NCBI GenBank assembly: GCA_964444665.1
Contig: CAYUIE010000002.1
Location: 186,001-250,000, forward strand
Direction of reading: 5' to 3'
DNA length: 64,000 bases
From: CAYZTY01 sp964444665
Lineage (GTDB): Bacteria > Planctomycetota > Phycisphaerae > Sedimentisphaerales > CAYZTY01
Each line of letters opens with the position of its first letter. The first letter of the stretch is position 1. This document shows, one piece after another, positions 16,417 to 26,172 of this stretch. The notes below the pieces were generated by a model, which saw only the letters and a list, made by a program, of their open reading frames with translations, was not told where the DNA came from and did not search any database. Both the position numbers and the translations under genes were made by a program.

Positions 16417-18777
16417 TTATTCCAGGCTGGTTGAATCCTGAAGTTCACTTATACGCTTTTTGACCCATTGGTATATACCTTCACCCATTCGGCTGAACAT
16501 CTCACGGCCCGGATACATTTGCCGGAACTGATGGCGATAAGCCTGCTCGATTTGGATAGCCATTTGGTACTGCTCAACGGCAATGGCCGTTTCACCGAGC
16601 TGCTTGGCCAGATGTGCAAGTACGATTCTGAGCGTGCTGTTACCTGGATACCTCTCGACGGCCTTCCAGGCCGAATCGTAAGCCTTTTGAAGCCAGGCCT
16701 GATTATCCGGAGCGTCTGTGTTTGTCGCCAGAAGACGGTAAACTTCCGTGAGGTTTTGAAAATTCTTAAAATCAGCTTCGTTTCGAGCAATTGTAGTTAG
16801 CATTCGCTGCTCAGCCAGCAGGAGCAACTCCGGCCGTTTAGTCTGCGCCTGCCAGAATTGCTGTATATATATTTTGGTGTCCAGAGAACATGGCTTGGGA
16901 CTGTGGGGGTCGAGCTGCGCAGCAGCATCCAGCAGATTGTGCGCCTCGCGGAAAGCATCAGCCATTACGGTCGATGCGCTAACAGGGTTGGTTTTAGCCT
17001 GGTTGGCAGCGGTTTGTAGTTCTTTTTGGGCCCGGTCAATCTTAGCGGTACTCCTGACGGCTGGAATAACAGCATAACTCAGGCAGGCCCATATCGATGC
17101 CGCGATTAGTATCAAGCCTATTATCCTTAAAGGGGACCCGACTTTGATAAGCTTTGGGGCTCGGTGCGTATCGAGAGAATCGAGAGCGATTAAGCAGGCT
17201 GCTATGGCCCAAAAAGCCGTCATCACTCCCGGTTCAAAAATTGCAAAATCCACACAGTTGTGAATTAGTACACTAATAAGGCCGTAGAAAAGAATTGCCT
17301 TACTGGTGGTACTCGGCATGGCTTTATCGCCTTTGAGTGAGAGAAGCAGGAAAGCGACAGAGAAAATAACTACAGGAATAATAAAAAGGAATGAGATAGC
17401 CCAAAGCACAATGGTTATATCTCCCCCAAGATTACTGGGCAGCACCATTGGTCGAACAATCAACAAGACCGGAGCGATTATTAGCAGAAAGGCCGGCATA
17501 AGGTTCCTGGTTTTTTGTGCAGCGCTCGGGCTTTCGGCGTTAGTTGGCTTCTTTCGGGCAAAAATCATCCATCCTGCAGGTATAAGGAAGGCAGCGATGA
17601 AACCAAGCAGGCCGAATGGGCCGTATTGTGAAAGGAAGCTTAGAAGAAAGTTGTGCGGGTCTTTAACGGTTTCTGGCGCCGCGTGGTTTTTATAATGGGG
17701 ATAAAAATCGGCGAAGTTTGCTCCACCGACGCCTGTTAAAGGCTGGTCCCTATACATCTCGGCAGCGCCGGTCCAGTATTGCCATCTTACAAGCATAGAG
17801 TTGCCGCCCGGTAGTCGGCCGTGCCCTAAGCCATACCAGATAATCAGGCAAACAATTGCAACGAGAAACACCAGACCTGCAAGAACAACGAAGCTTTTAT
17901 AGCAGTTCAGCCACTTTGATGCCAGACGATGTATAACAAACATCATCACGGCAATTATTGCGGCGGCGATAGCACCTTTACTATGGGTAAGCAGCAGCCC
18001 GAAGATAATGAAGGCCGTTATAAAGGCACGGATGATCAAAATGGTAAGCTCCTCGTGATTTAACTTTAGATTCTTTGCCTTTTCGAGGAGTAAAACAACA
18101 GCGGCGGCAAGTGCCAGCAGCGCGAAAGAGCCGGCGGAATTACCGGTGGTAAAGTAGCCGCGGACATCCTTTGAATAGAGCTGGTGCTCAAAAAGCATAT
18201 GGCGATAAGTACCCGGAATAATACCTATTCTGTTGAGCATACCATTGGGGTCGTTTTGATACTGCTCAATAGTTATCTCGTTACTGGCAAAGAACTGGTC
18301 GGTACATTCATAAGCCTGCATAACACCGAGGGCGGTGATTACGTAAAGAACCAGTTTTATTTTTGCGGGTGAATTGAGCAATTGAACAAACAGCACGGCC
18401 ATTAAAAGAGCGCCCGTCAGAAAGGCAAAATCTGCAATGGCCGGGCGTTTATTAGAGGCGGCGGAAATTGCTGAAAATCCTGCGAGGACGAACAAAGCCA
18501 GACCAAACTCGATGCCGGTTAAGCGATATTGAAACCTCTTGCGGCAAAGATTAACGGCCAGCCAGACCAGGGCCGAGAGAATGAGTATACCTGAAAGCAC
18601 GGCATTGTAAGTAACCGTGGCAAATATATCCTTTCCGGTATAAAGCACGCTTGTGATGCCTTCCGATATGGTTGCCCTGCAGGCGAGCACGGCCAGGCAC
18701 ACGGCAAGTAACAAATAATCAAAGACTCGGTTTTTTTTCTGTGTGCGCGGGACAGTATTATTTTCGGAGCTGGTCAT
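16417..18777 (-). CDS. O-antigen ligase/polymerase-like membrane protein with C-terminal TPR region
   Basis: A large inner-membrane protein of about 786 residues. Residues 20-560 hold roughly a dozen hydrophobic helices; the Wzy_C-type periplasmic loop is visible as GVGGANFADFYPHYKNHAAPETVKDPHNFLLSFLSQYG, the usual mark of O-antigen ligases and polymerases. After the last helix (IIGLILIAASIWACLSYAVI) a soluble tail contains TPR-like helices (AVERYPGNSTLRIVLAHLAKQLGETAIAVEQYQMAI). It is the last gene of the proS-DUF4416-glycosyltransferase operon and overlaps the upstream gene by about 20 bases. ATG 18777 was preferred since AAAGG lies at normal distance; 18783 and 18822 are alternatives. It likely polymerises or ligates a surface glycan begun by the neighbouring transferase. 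Confidence 0.82.
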   Translation of the reverse strand: MTSSENNTVPRTQKKNRVFDYLLLAVCLAVLACRATISEGITSVLYTGKDIFATVTYNAVLSGILILSALVWLAVNLCRKRFQYRLTGIEFGLALFVLAGFSAISAASNKRPAIADFAFLTGALLMAVLFVQLLNSPAKIKLVLYVITALGVMQAYECTDQFFASNEITIEQYQNDPNGMLNRIGIIPGTYRHMLFEHQLYSKDVRGYFTTGNSAGSFALLALAAAVVLLLEKAKNLKLNHEELTILIIRAFITAFIIFGLLLTHSKGAIAAAIIAVMMFVIHRLASKWLNCYKSFVVLAGLVFLVAIVCLIIWYGLGHGRLPGGNSMLVRWQYWTGAAEMYRDQPLTGVGGANFADFYPHYKNHAAPETVKDPHNFLLSFLSQYGPFGLLGFIAAFLIPAGWMIFARKKPTNAESPSAAQKTRNLMPAFLLIIAPVLLIVRPMVLPSNLGGDITIVLWAISFLFIIPVVIFSVAFLLLSLKGDKAMPSTTSKAILFYGLISVLIHNCVDFAIFEPGVMTAFWAIAACLIALDSLDTHRAPKLIKVGSPLRIIGLILIAASIWACLSYAVIPAVRSTAKIDRAQKELQTAANQAKTNPVSASTVMADAFREAHNLLDAAAQLDPHSPKPCSLDTKIYIQQFWQAQTKRPELLLLAEQRMLTTIARNEADFKNFQNLTEVYRLLATNTDAPDNQAWLQKAYDSAWKAVERYPGNSTLRIVLAHLAKQLGETAIAVEQYQMAIQIEQAYRHQFRQMYPGREMFSRMGEGIYQWVKKRISELQDSTSLE

Positions 18778-19882
18778 TCTCATTGCCTTTATACCGACGG
18801 GGGAAAGCTTCGAGAATAGCAACTATGGCCAGTATCATAATTGTCTGCAGGAAGATTAGTATCGCGCCTTTCAAGTTAACCTGGTTCAAAAAAGTGGCGC
18901 CCAGGCCCGTGCAAAGCGTTGCGAGGTAAAGGGTCAAAACGGTTTGCCTTTCGCTAAGGCCACGTCTCTTAATACGATGCGAGAAGTGCTGTGTATCGCC
19001 GACGAACGGGCTTTTGCCCTGGAATATCCGCAGCAGCGTTACGGAGATAAAGTCGTACAGCGGCACGGCCATAACAAGCAGCGGCATAAAGATGGCATAC
19101 CATTGGCCGCTGCGGGCCTCGTGATAGTAGGTGGTCCTAAGGCTGAGCAAAGCGACAATGCAGCCGACGACCATCGAGCCGGCGTCGCCCATAAAGATTT
19201 GGGCCGGTGGATAATTAAATACGAGGAAACCCAAAAGAGCCGCAATAAATACTACCGCAAGAGCACCGATAAAAACCTGGCCGCTGACAACAGCGGCGTT
19301 GAGTAAAATCAGTGAAACCAAAACGGCAATGCCGGCCGAAAGCCCGTCCATATTATCAAGGAAGTTAAACGCATTTATTATGAGTACTATCCATATTGCG
19401 GAAATGACGGAAGTTATAATTTTGTTGGTGATAAATAGCTCGACCCGGATATCAGCGAATATGGCAAGCGCGAGCGCTACTGCGAACTGGACGGCGAGCT
19501 TGATAAAAGGACCGAGTCCGATTTTGTCGTCCCACAAACCGCACAGATGTAATATGAGAAGGCCCAGTAGAACAATTATAAGCTTATCCGTCTTCTGGAG
19601 AAAACCGGTGGCGTGAATAGTTACACACTCTCCCAGAAAGTCGAGCCGGCCCGGCTCAAGAAGAAATTTAACAACGGCGATACCGCCCATAAGAACTATA
19701 AAAATGGTGGCAAAGATAGCGATGCCTCCGCCAAGCGGTACGATAGTGCGGTGATATCTATCTTCTGTCGGGCTGGCGATAAAGCCGACTTTAACGGCAA
19801 GCCCTCGAACAACCGTGGTAAAGATGGACGAGAGGGCAAAAGTGCCAATAAACAGAGTTATTGCCAAGATTGTAAGTGTCAC
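18758..19882 (-). CDS. Polyprenyl-phosphate N-acetylhexosamine-1-phosphate transferase (WecA/TagO-like)
   Basis: A multi-spanning transferase of 374 residues in the MraY/WecA superfamily that would start a surface glycan by transferring a sugar-1-phosphate, probably GlcNAc-1-P, to undecaprenyl phosphate. Motifs: GGGIAIF near residue 50, LWDDKIGLGP, NFLDNMDGLSAG (Mg site), FMGDAGSMVVG, and the cytoplasmic DTQHFSHRIKRRGLSERQ, where the His-containing loop is of WecA rather than MraY type. The start is GTG at 19882, overlapping the DUF4416 stop (GTGA), which shows coupling. Precise sugar specificity cannot be told. Confidence 0.9.
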   Translation of the reverse strand: MTLTILAITLFIGTFALSSIFTTVVRGLAVKVGFIASPTEDRYHRTIVPLGGGIAIFATIFIVLMGGIAVVKFLLEPGRLDFLGECVTIHATGFLQKTDKLIIVLLGLLILHLCGLWDDKIGLGPFIKLAVQFAVALALAIFADIRVELFITNKIITSVISAIWIVLIINAFNFLDNMDGLSAGIAVLVSLILLNAAVVSGQVFIGALAVVFIAALLGFLVFNYPPAQIFMGDAGSMVVGCIVALLSLRTTYYHEARSGQWYAIFMPLLVMAVPLYDFISVTLLRIFQGKSPFVGDTQHFSHRIKRRGLSERQTVLTLYLATLCTGLGATFLNQVNLKGAILIFLQTIMILAIVAILEAFPRRYKGNENDQLRK

Positions 19883-20415
19883 TGTTTTAATTGCTCCAGC
19901 AGCTTAGTTCTGATTTTGGTAAAAAAATCATGATAACACCTCTGCTTGTAATCAGGATAGGTATATTCAAAAGACTGCCAAAGGCCTTTTTCGTAAGTCA
20001 AAGTAACCTCTGCATACATTTCGCTGCCGATATATATACGGTGCGCGTAATTTTTTGTCGTGGCCAGAACCAGTTTCGACGGCTCTATTATACCCGGGTC
20101 AAGATTGACCGGCCTGGGCAAATTAGTATTCAACCGCGCTGCCAGCTCTTTTTCCAGTACGTTCGTCCTGTGCTTGATTTCTGCAAGTTTGCCGGGGTCG
20201 ATTAACCCTTCGATGCCGACAAATTGTCTAAGTATATTCTCGCCGGTCTGGTCTTTATAATAATCAGTCTGGGTAAACGGCCAAATATCGCTTATTAAAT
20301 CAACCTTGCCAAACTCGGACCTCAGCGCCTCAATCGCCGAGTGCAGGCAATTCTTATCAGCCGCTAAAATTCCAATGAACAGCTTTACCGGCTCGGGCTT
20401 CTTAAGGTTCCACAT
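19879..20415 (-). CDS. DUF4416 family protein
   Basis: A 178-residue cytoplasmic protein recognised as DUF4416 by KLFIGILAADKNCLHSAIEALRSEFGKVDLISDIWPFTQTDYYKDQTG and the C-terminal SFEYTYPDYKQRCYHDFFTKIR. Members are found in Planctomycetota and deltaproteobacterial groups and are sometimes labelled GTP-binding, but no nucleotide-binding motif is visible here. It overlaps proS by 14 bases upstream and the glycosyltransferase by 4 bases downstream, so it is translated within this operon. Function unknown. Confidence 0.82.
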   Translation of the reverse strand: MWNLKKPEPVKLFIGILAADKNCLHSAIEALRSEFGKVDLISDIWPFTQTDYYKDQTGENILRQFVGIEGLIDPGKLAEIKHRTNVLEKELAARLNTNLPRPVNLDPGIIEPSKLVLATTKNYAHRIYIGSEMYAEVTLTYEKGLWQSFEYTYPDYKQRCYHDFFTKIRTKLLEQLKQ

Positions 20416-22252
20416 TCAGCTCGTCTTTCAGCGAATCGACGATTTTAGCGACAGCCTCAACTACTTCTTTAACAGGAACTTTATCACTTTTTGTTTCGCA
20501 GCGCAGCTTTATTTCGACCTTTCCGTCGGCGAGTGATTTTTTGCCTACGGTAACTCTAAGCGGTATTCCGAGTAAATCGGCGTCTTTGAATTTCACGCCG
20601 CCTCGTAATTCGCGGTCGTCCAGCAGCACGTCAAGACCGCGGTCAAGCAACTGCTTATAAATATTCTCCGCTGTTTTGGCGACCTCGGCATCGTCCTGAT
20701 TCGCCGAGGTTACCAGAACTTCAAAAGGAGCGATGCTGACCGGCCAGATGATTCCATCCTTGTCGTTGCCCAGCTCGATGGCTGATGCCATAATCCGATT
20801 GATGCCGATGCCGTAACAGCCCATTATGCAGGGTTTTTCGGTGCCGTCCTCGTCGAGAAATTTTGCCCCTAATTTATTGCTGTACTTGGTACCGAGCTTG
20901 AAGACCTGTCCAACTTCGATGCCGCGTTTGAAAAGCAACTTCTTTCCTTTATATGTATCGCCTTCGACCGCGCTACGTATATCGGCGATGATTACATTTT
21001 CGCCTTCGAGGGAGAAATCTCTGCCGGGCACTACATTCTTAATATGGTAATCGGTCTTGTTTGCGCCGGTTACACCAACGGGCATTGCTGCCACTGCGTG
21101 GTCGATTATTAACTTATCAACATCAACATTATCTAAAAGCTTCATTGGACCAGCAAAACCAACATCAGCGTCGGTAATCATTTTAATAATATCCGGGTAT
21201 TCAACCAAACCAACTGGCTTTCCCAATAATACGTTAAGCTTCTCTAAGTTCAATTCGTGGTCGCCTCGAATCACGACAGGAAAAATTTCATATGGACCAG
21301 CAGCAGCAACAGACCGTTTGATAGATTGATTAGAACCATCTTTATGCGTTGCTGCATATTCATTCATCTTTTTATGAACTTCAATATCTGTTGCTGTCCA
21401 ACAAATCAGTGTTTTAATCATATCCTGCGGTCGGGTTTTTAAGAATGCGCAGACCGCTTCGATACTGCCGACGTTGGGCGTGTGAACCTCCTGCATAGGT
21501 CCAACTTCTGAGTTGGCTTTGGCTTTTGGCAGCGGGTCAACGGCGGCCTTTTCAATATTAGCGGCGTATGAACCGTCTTCGGTGCTGACGATTATGTCCT
21601 CTCCCGATTCGCAGGGGACGGTGAATTGATGCGAGCCTGAGCCGCCCATCTCGCCCGACTCGGCCTCGACGATTACATATTTCAGGCCGCAGCGAGTAAA
21701 GATTCGGCAATATGTCTCGTACATAATTTTATAAGTCTCGTCGAGACTTTCGGGCGTTGTGTGGAAGCTGTAGGAGTCTTTCATAATAAATTCGCGCGAC
21801 CTTAAGACGCCGAAGCGCGGGCGAAATTCATCACGGAACTTAAAGCTGATTTGATAAAGATTCATCGGAAGCTGCTTGTAGGAGTTTATCTCGCCGGCGG
21901 CCAATGATGTGATGACCTCCTCGGCGGTCGGCGCCAGCACGTTTTCCCTGCCGTGCCGGTCCTCGAACCGCGCCATTGTCGGGCCGTAATCGACGTCCCT
22001 GCCGGTCTTTTGCCAAAGCTCCATTGGCTGAACGGCGGGCATCAAAAGCTCCTGCGCCCCGGCACGATTCATCTCGCGGCGGACGATATCCATAATTTTT
22101 AAGAGAGTCCGCCAGCCTAAGGGAAGATAAGTATAGGTCCCGCTGGCTAATTTACGCATCAGGCCGGCCCGGAGCATCAATTGATGAGACGTGATTTCGG
22201 CGTCGGCCGGCACTTCCTTTACCGTCGGTATGAAACTTCGGCTGTATTTCAT
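20402..22252 (-). CDS. proS: Prolyl-tRNA synthetase, bacterial type with editing insertion
   Basis: The class II synthetase charges tRNA-Pro. At 616 residues it is the long bacterial form: class II core with RAGLMRKLASGTYTYLPLGWR at residues 29-49, FRDEFRPRFGVLRSREFIMKDSYSFH (motif 2 region), then an INS editing domain around residues 240-400 that hydrolyses Ala-tRNA-Pro, motif 3 CYGIGINRIMASAIE, and the anticodon-binding domain (PFEVLVTSANQDD). ATG 22252 is preceded by AAGGA. It heads the minus-strand operon leading into DUF4416 and surface-glycan genes, an unusual combination that may simply reflect shared transcription. Confidence 0.96.
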   Translation of the reverse strand: MKYSRSFIPTVKEVPADAEITSHQLMLRAGLMRKLASGTYTYLPLGWRTLLKIMDIVRREMNRAGAQELLMPAVQPMELWQKTGRDVDYGPTMARFEDRHGRENVLAPTAEEVITSLAAGEINSYKQLPMNLYQISFKFRDEFRPRFGVLRSREFIMKDSYSFHTTPESLDETYKIMYETYCRIFTRCGLKYVIVEAESGEMGGSGSHQFTVPCESGEDIIVSTEDGSYAANIEKAAVDPLPKAKANSEVGPMQEVHTPNVGSIEAVCAFLKTRPQDMIKTLICWTATDIEVHKKMNEYAATHKDGSNQSIKRSVAAAGPYEIFPVVIRGDHELNLEKLNVLLGKPVGLVEYPDIIKMITDADVGFAGPMKLLDNVDVDKLIIDHAVAAMPVGVTGANKTDYHIKNVVPGRDFSLEGENVIIADIRSAVEGDTYKGKKLLFKRGIEVGQVFKLGTKYSNKLGAKFLDEDGTEKPCIMGCYGIGINRIMASAIELGNDKDGIIWPVSIAPFEVLVTSANQDDAEVAKTAENIYKQLLDRGLDVLLDDRELRGGVKFKDADLLGIPLRVTVGKKSLADGKVEIKLRCETKSDKVPVKEVVEAVAKIVDSLKDELNVEP

Positions 22253-22360
22253 TTTCGGTCCTTCATTTTTTGAAGGGTACGCATGGGGCGTATAAAACTG
22301 TAAGTAGCTATTGATAAAGGTTATAGCTCAGCAACGGCCGGTTTGCAAGATAATCTTTGC

Positions 22361-22389
22361 TTGCATAGAAACGAGTGAGTAAATATACT
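22361..22389 (+). promoter_or_regulatory. Promoter of the dockerin-tail gene at 22508
   Basis: TTGCAT (22361-22366), 17-base spacer, TATACT (22384-22389). The inferred transcript has a leader of about 110 bases with two hairpins (see next entry). Confidence 0.55.
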
Positions 22390-22395
22390 TCATGA

Positions 22396-22467
22396 CATTC
22401 CGAGAAAACAAATTCACAAAACCGGAATGACGCTGAAACCAAGACTTGCCGACAGGATAGTCCTGTC
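22396..22467 (+). other. Two hairpins in the 5' leader of the gene at 22508
   Basis: First hairpin: cattccg (22396-22402) with cggaatg (22423-22429), 20-base loop. Second: gacagga (22451-22457) with tcctgtc (22461-22467), 3-base loop. Both arms are perfect. They lie between the promoter candidate and the Shine-Dalgarno GGAGG at about 22497; role unknown, possibly mRNA stability. Confidence 0.4.
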
Positions 22468-22507
22468 TCCGGAGTCTATCACTAACTATTTTACAGGAGG
22501 AAATGCA

Positions 22508-23398
22508 ATGAAAACTCGTTTTATTTATGTAGTGATTATTTTTGCCCTGGTCTCAATACAATCTCCGTCCACGCCTGCCAAAGAAAAAACATGCAAACGC
22601 CAGACAATTAAGAATGATACGGGCGGTCCGGTCAACGACCTAAAGCTCAGGCTCAAAAAAAGTAAAAACCAAAAATCAAGTAAGTTTTCAGAAAAGCCTA
22701 AACTGTGGCATACAGAAGATTCTGTTGATACCAATAAGGACGACATCAACGACGATGGAGAACGTAAAGAGGCCACTTCCTTATCAAGTGAGGGTGAATG
22801 CGCTCAATGGGCGCAAAATTCTTTCGGCACGATTCCACCCGGTGGAAAGGCAGATATTGATTATAGATCAACAAAGGAAACAAACCTCGATGCCAAAAAC
22901 TCTAGGTGGACATTAGACGGCAATGACGTAAACAGTGTTACAATCCTCGGTGAGCCAATGGAGGTAACATACGTTCTATCAATAGGAGAAGGGTCCGCCC
23001 GCTTCATAAACTCCGGTGATGTTGCCATTACCTACGATAATATAAGATTGTTCAAAAATAACTCTTTGTCAAACTTCAACATTCTGGACTTTATGGACCC
23101 CACCGGCACACAGGTATCGGCTCCAAACAGCGTGCGGCTTTACCCTAATGAATCCGTGGTCCTGTCCTTCGGTATCGTCGATGTAAACAACACCTATCAG
23201 CTATGCCTGGCAGATGTATATGAAGATGCCGACCCCAATAACCTGTTCGAAATTGCTTCAGGAGCGTACTGGATGCTCGAAATCCCCGGCGATGTTGACG
23301 GAGACAGCTATGTCAATTTCATTGACTTCGAGATATTAGCCGACAATTGGCTGCAATGCAATGAACCGGAGGACCCGAATTGTATCTGGGAGCCATAA
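22508..23398 (+). CDS. Secreted protein with C-terminal dockerin-like repeats
   Basis: The 296-residue product has a signal peptide (TRFIYVVIIFALVSIQSPSTPA), a basic, Lys/Ser-rich segment (RLKKSKNQKSSKFSEKPK), a middle beta-rich region with no recognised domain, and a dockerin-like tail GDVDGDSYVNFIDFEILADNWLQC followed by NEPEDPNC. The tail closely resembles that of the protein at 9673-10497. ATG 22508 was selected over the longer frame from 22427 because AGGAGG precedes it and the signal peptide begins there. A Rho-independent terminator follows at 23464. Function unknown; likely an exported or surface protein. Confidence 0.78.
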   Translation: MKTRFIYVVIIFALVSIQSPSTPAKEKTCKRQTIKNDTGGPVNDLKLRLKKSKNQKSSKFSEKPKLWHTEDSVDTNKDDINDDGERKEATSLSSEGECAQWAQNSFGTIPPGGKADIDYRSTKETNLDAKNSRWTLDGNDVNSVTILGEPMEVTYVLSIGEGSARFINSGDVAITYDNIRLFKNNSLSNFNILDFMDPTGTQVSAPNSVRLYPNESVVLSFGIVDVNNTYQLCLADVYEDADPNNLFEIASGAYWMLEIPGDVDGDSYVNFIDFEILADNWLQCNEPEDPNCIWEP

Positions 23399-23463
23399 CA
23401 GGCGTCGATACCAAGATTAAGATTATCGCTTATACGATAATGACATAAATTCGTAACTACTTC

Positions 23464-23506
23464 AGGGTCTATACCGGCTGGTTCGGTATAGGTCCCTGTT
23501 TTTTTT
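23464..23506 (+). terminator. Rho-independent terminator after the gene at 22508
   Basis: Arms around 23465-23476 (gggtctataccg) and 23484-23496 (cggtataggtccc) pair with one bulge, followed by a run of eight T (23499-23506). Confidence 0.85.
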
Positions 23507-23576
23507 ATTGATAATTAATCATTGATGACTGATAATCGTTCATTGGTTAATCAATTATCAATTAACGGAGCTGACG

Positions 23577-24542
23577 ATGGCACATAAATTTATCAGTGAA
23601 CTGGATGCGGGTCTGCAGATTGATGATATTTATATGGTAACTCAGCCGATACTGCGGAGCACGACACGGGGTGATTTGTATATAGCGATGTTTCTTTCAG
23701 ACAGGACCGGCAGATTGAATGGTAGGATGTGGCAGGCGACGGAGGAGACATACAATCTGCTGCCCAAGGAAGGCTTTATTCGCGTCAAAGGCAGGGTCGA
23801 AGTGTATCAGGGCGCGCTTCAGATAGTGGCAGACCATATGAGTGTTGTCAGCCCAGAAAGGATTTCGCTGGAGGATTACCTGCCGCGGACTGAGAAGGAC
23901 ATCGACAAAATGTTCGCGAGAGTGAAACAGCTTGTTTCGGGCATAAAGAACCGCGACCTGAAGGCGCTGGTCGGGTCTTTTTTGGCCGACGAGGAATTGA
24001 TGGGAAAATTCTGCACGGCCCCCGCGGCAATGGTGTATCACCACAGCTATCTCGGCGGACTTCTGGAACACACGCTGAATATGTTAGAGGTTGCCACGGC
24101 AATACTGCCCTTTTACCCCAAGCTGCAGGCGGGGCTGGTTCTTGCGGGGATATTCCTGCACGATATGGGAAAAACAGTAGAGCTTTCATACGAGACCGGG
24201 TTCGGCTATACGGACAGCGGCCAGCTGCTCGGCCACATAACCCAAACCATCACTATGATAAACAAGAAGGTTGATTCACTTGCTCAGAAAGGTACAAACA
24301 TCGACGGGGCCATTCTCGATAATATCCAGCACATCATCCTGTCGCATCACGGCAGCTATGAATTCGGCTCACCAAAACTGCCGGCAACGACTGAGGCGTT
24401 TATGGTTTGCTATATTGATGATTTGGATGCGAAGATGAATCAAGTAACCAAAGCTATCGACAATCAGCCTGGTGATTCGAGCTGGACAGATTACAAAAAA
24501 TCACTTGAAACCCGACTTTACAGGCGGCGTGTGCTGGAATAA
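23577..24542 (+). CDS. OB-fold/HD-domain 3'-5' exoribonuclease, YhaM-like
   Basis: A 321-residue protein with the YhaM architecture. The N-terminal third is a nucleic-acid-binding OB fold (LYIAMFLSDRTGRLNGRMWQ, GFIRVKGRVEVYQGALQI); the C-terminal part is an HD phosphohydrolase with His in YHHSYLGGLLEHTLNM, the HD pair in LHDMGKTVE, HH in ILSHHGSYEFGSP and the distal Asp in CYIDDLDAKMNQV. B. subtilis YhaM degrades RNA and single-stranded DNA 3' to 5'. ATG 23577 has GGAG upstream. It stands alone between a terminator and an intergenic region; all metal ligands are present. Confidence 0.87.
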   Translation: MAHKFISELDAGLQIDDIYMVTQPILRSTTRGDLYIAMFLSDRTGRLNGRMWQATEETYNLLPKEGFIRVKGRVEVYQGALQIVADHMSVVSPERISLEDYLPRTEKDIDKMFARVKQLVSGIKNRDLKALVGSFLADEELMGKFCTAPAAMVYHHSYLGGLLEHTLNMLEVATAILPFYPKLQAGLVLAGIFLHDMGKTVELSYETGFGYTDSGQLLGHITQTITMINKKVDSLAQKGTNIDGAILDNIQHIILSHHGSYEFGSPKLPATTEAFMVCYIDDLDAKMNQVTKAIDNQPGDSSWTDYKKSLETRLYRRRVLE

Positions 24543-24900
24543 TAAATTCTCCCCTCTCCCGTTCTGCAATTAATCAGCCACACACATTTACAGTTATCTA
24601 TTTCTTACCTGCCGGGCCCGCCCCCTCATAAACTTGAGCCCGGCAGGTTGCTTTCAGCTTCCTGCTTTGCCGATGCCTCCTGCTTTAGTTCTGCCAAGCC
24701 TGTGTCCTATAATGTCGGCATTTATTTTACGTAACCTTATTTTTATTTAGCTTCCTGTGTCAGGTGTATGTCACTACCTTTTATAGAATCCGCATTAAAG
24801 GTTATGCACCTGTAAAAATGATTAAGTGCAGGGGAAATGTTTGTAAATATAGGCTTTGAAAGATTGGGGAACTTCTCGTTCGACAGCCCGCTGAGCAGCT
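24543..24900. other. Intergenic region between convergent genes, with a 10-bp hairpin
   Basis: No gene was found. A perfect stem cctgccgggc (24608-24617) with gcccggcagg (24638-24647) lies near the left side and may mark the end of the upstream transcript, although no T-run follows. A second, longer imperfect fold pairs aggtg and accttt near 24765-24780 with aaaggt and cacct near 24797-24816. The rest is AT-rich and unassigned. Confidence 0.5.
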
Positions 24901-26172
24901 TCAAATACTTTTTCGAACTATTTTGGCGCCTACGGAGTTTAGTTTGTTTTCAATGCTTTTGTAGCCTCGGTCAATGTGGTATACGCGGTTTACTATAGTC
25001 GTTCCCTCTGCGGCCAGGCCGGCCAGAACCAGAGCGGCTGAGGCACGCAGGTCCGAGGCCATAACCGGGGCAGCCATCAATTTCTTAACGCCGGAAATAA
25101 TCACACTTGGACCTTCTTTTCGTAAACTGGCCGCCATTCTGTTAAGCTCGGCAACGTGCATAAAACGGTCGGGGAAAATCTTCTCTGTGATAACACTGTT
25201 GCCCTCGGCAAGAGAAAGCAAAGCCATTAACTGGGCCTGAAGGTCCGTTGGGAATCCTGGATATGATTGAGTAGTAACGTCGGCGGGTTTGAGACCTCCG
25301 GTGCGTGTAATGATGCAGCCATTGTTCTGCGATTCGATAGTTACGCCAATGTTGCGGAGCTTATCGACCACAGCCATCATATGGCCGAGGGGGCAGTTCT
25401 GAAGACGCAGCTCGCCGGCAGTTATAGCCGCAGCAACCATAAATGTGCCTGCTTCTATACGGTCCGGGATAACGGAGTATTCGACGGGCTTAAGACAGCT
25501 TACGCCTTCGATGATAAGGCGGGGCGAGCCGATGCCGCTTATTTTTGCGCCCATACGGTTTAGACAATTTGCCAGGTCGGCTATCTCCGGTTCGCAAGCC
25601 GCTGCTTCGATAGTGGTCCTGCCCTTTGCCAGTGTTGCCGCCATTAGGACATTTGCGGTTCCGAGTACAGTCGAGCCGAATGGACCGCCCAGGAAAATGT
25701 CGTTGCCTTTTAATCCGTCCGGTGCCTGGGCGACTATATAACCGGCCTTGAGATGGATTTTCGCCCCGAGCTGTTGCAGCCCTTTCAGGTGAATGTCCAC
25801 GGGTCTGTCGCCGATGGCGCATCCACCCGGCATTGAGACCTTTGCCCTTTTACAGCGAGCAAGTAAGGGGCCCAGAATGCAGATGCCTGCCCGCATTTTT
25901 CGCAGTATATCATACTCACCGATGGGATTATCAATCACAGTTGAGTCGATGTGTAAATCGTCATTTTCGTTCCGGTTGAGCTTGGCACCTAACTGACTCA
26001 GCAGCCGGCCCAGAACAGTAACATCGGATAGCCGAACTGCATTTTTAATAACCGATTTTCCGGGCGCCATAATGGTTGCCGCCATTATGGGTAGTGAGGC
26101 ATTTTTAGAGCCGCTGACAGTTATTCGACCCGAGAGTCTGACCGGGCCGGTAATGTGAAAGATATCCATCAT
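24901..26172 (-). CDS. murA: UDP-N-acetylglucosamine 1-carboxyvinyltransferase
   Basis: MurA transfers enolpyruvate from PEP to UDP-GlcNAc, the first committed peptidoglycan step. The 423-residue product has the typical start (MDIFHITGPVRLSGRITVSGSKNASLPIMAA), Lys 23 in SGSKN, and the loop PGGCAIGDRPVDIHLKGL with the catalytic Cys (residue 118), so it should be fosfomycin-sensitive in principle. C-terminal PGFPTDLQAQLMALLSLAEG and DLRASAALVLAGLAA are standard. The frame is open for 91 further codons upstream, but ATG 26172 has GAGGAA before it and gives the normal length. Confidence 0.95.
   Translation of the reverse strand: MMDIFHITGPVRLSGRITVSGSKNASLPIMAATIMAPGKSVIKNAVRLSDVTVLGRLLSQLGAKLNRNENDDLHIDSTVIDNPIGEYDILRKMRAGICILGPLLARCKRAKVSMPGGCAIGDRPVDIHLKGLQQLGAKIHLKAGYIVAQAPDGLKGNDIFLGGPFGSTVLGTANVLMAATLAKGRTTIEAAACEPEIADLANCLNRMGAKISGIGSPRLIIEGVSCLKPVEYSVIPDRIEAGTFMVAAAITAGELRLQNCPLGHMMAVVDKLRNIGVTIESQNNGCIITRTGGLKPADVTTQSYPGFPTDLQAQLMALLSLAEGNSVITEKIFPDRFMHVAELNRMAASLRKEGPSVIISGVKKLMAAPVMASDLRASAALVLAGLAAEGTTIVNRVYHIDRGYKSIENKLNSVGAKIVRKSI

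Noticed and set aside
22253..22360. Possible T-box leader before proS
   Set aside because: No T-box TGGNACCGCG sequence or specifier stem seen on the minus strand upstream of proS.
24543..24900. Possible small protein gene between the YhaM-like gene and murA
   Set aside because: No frame with a start signal and family-like sequence in either direction; only hairpins were found.
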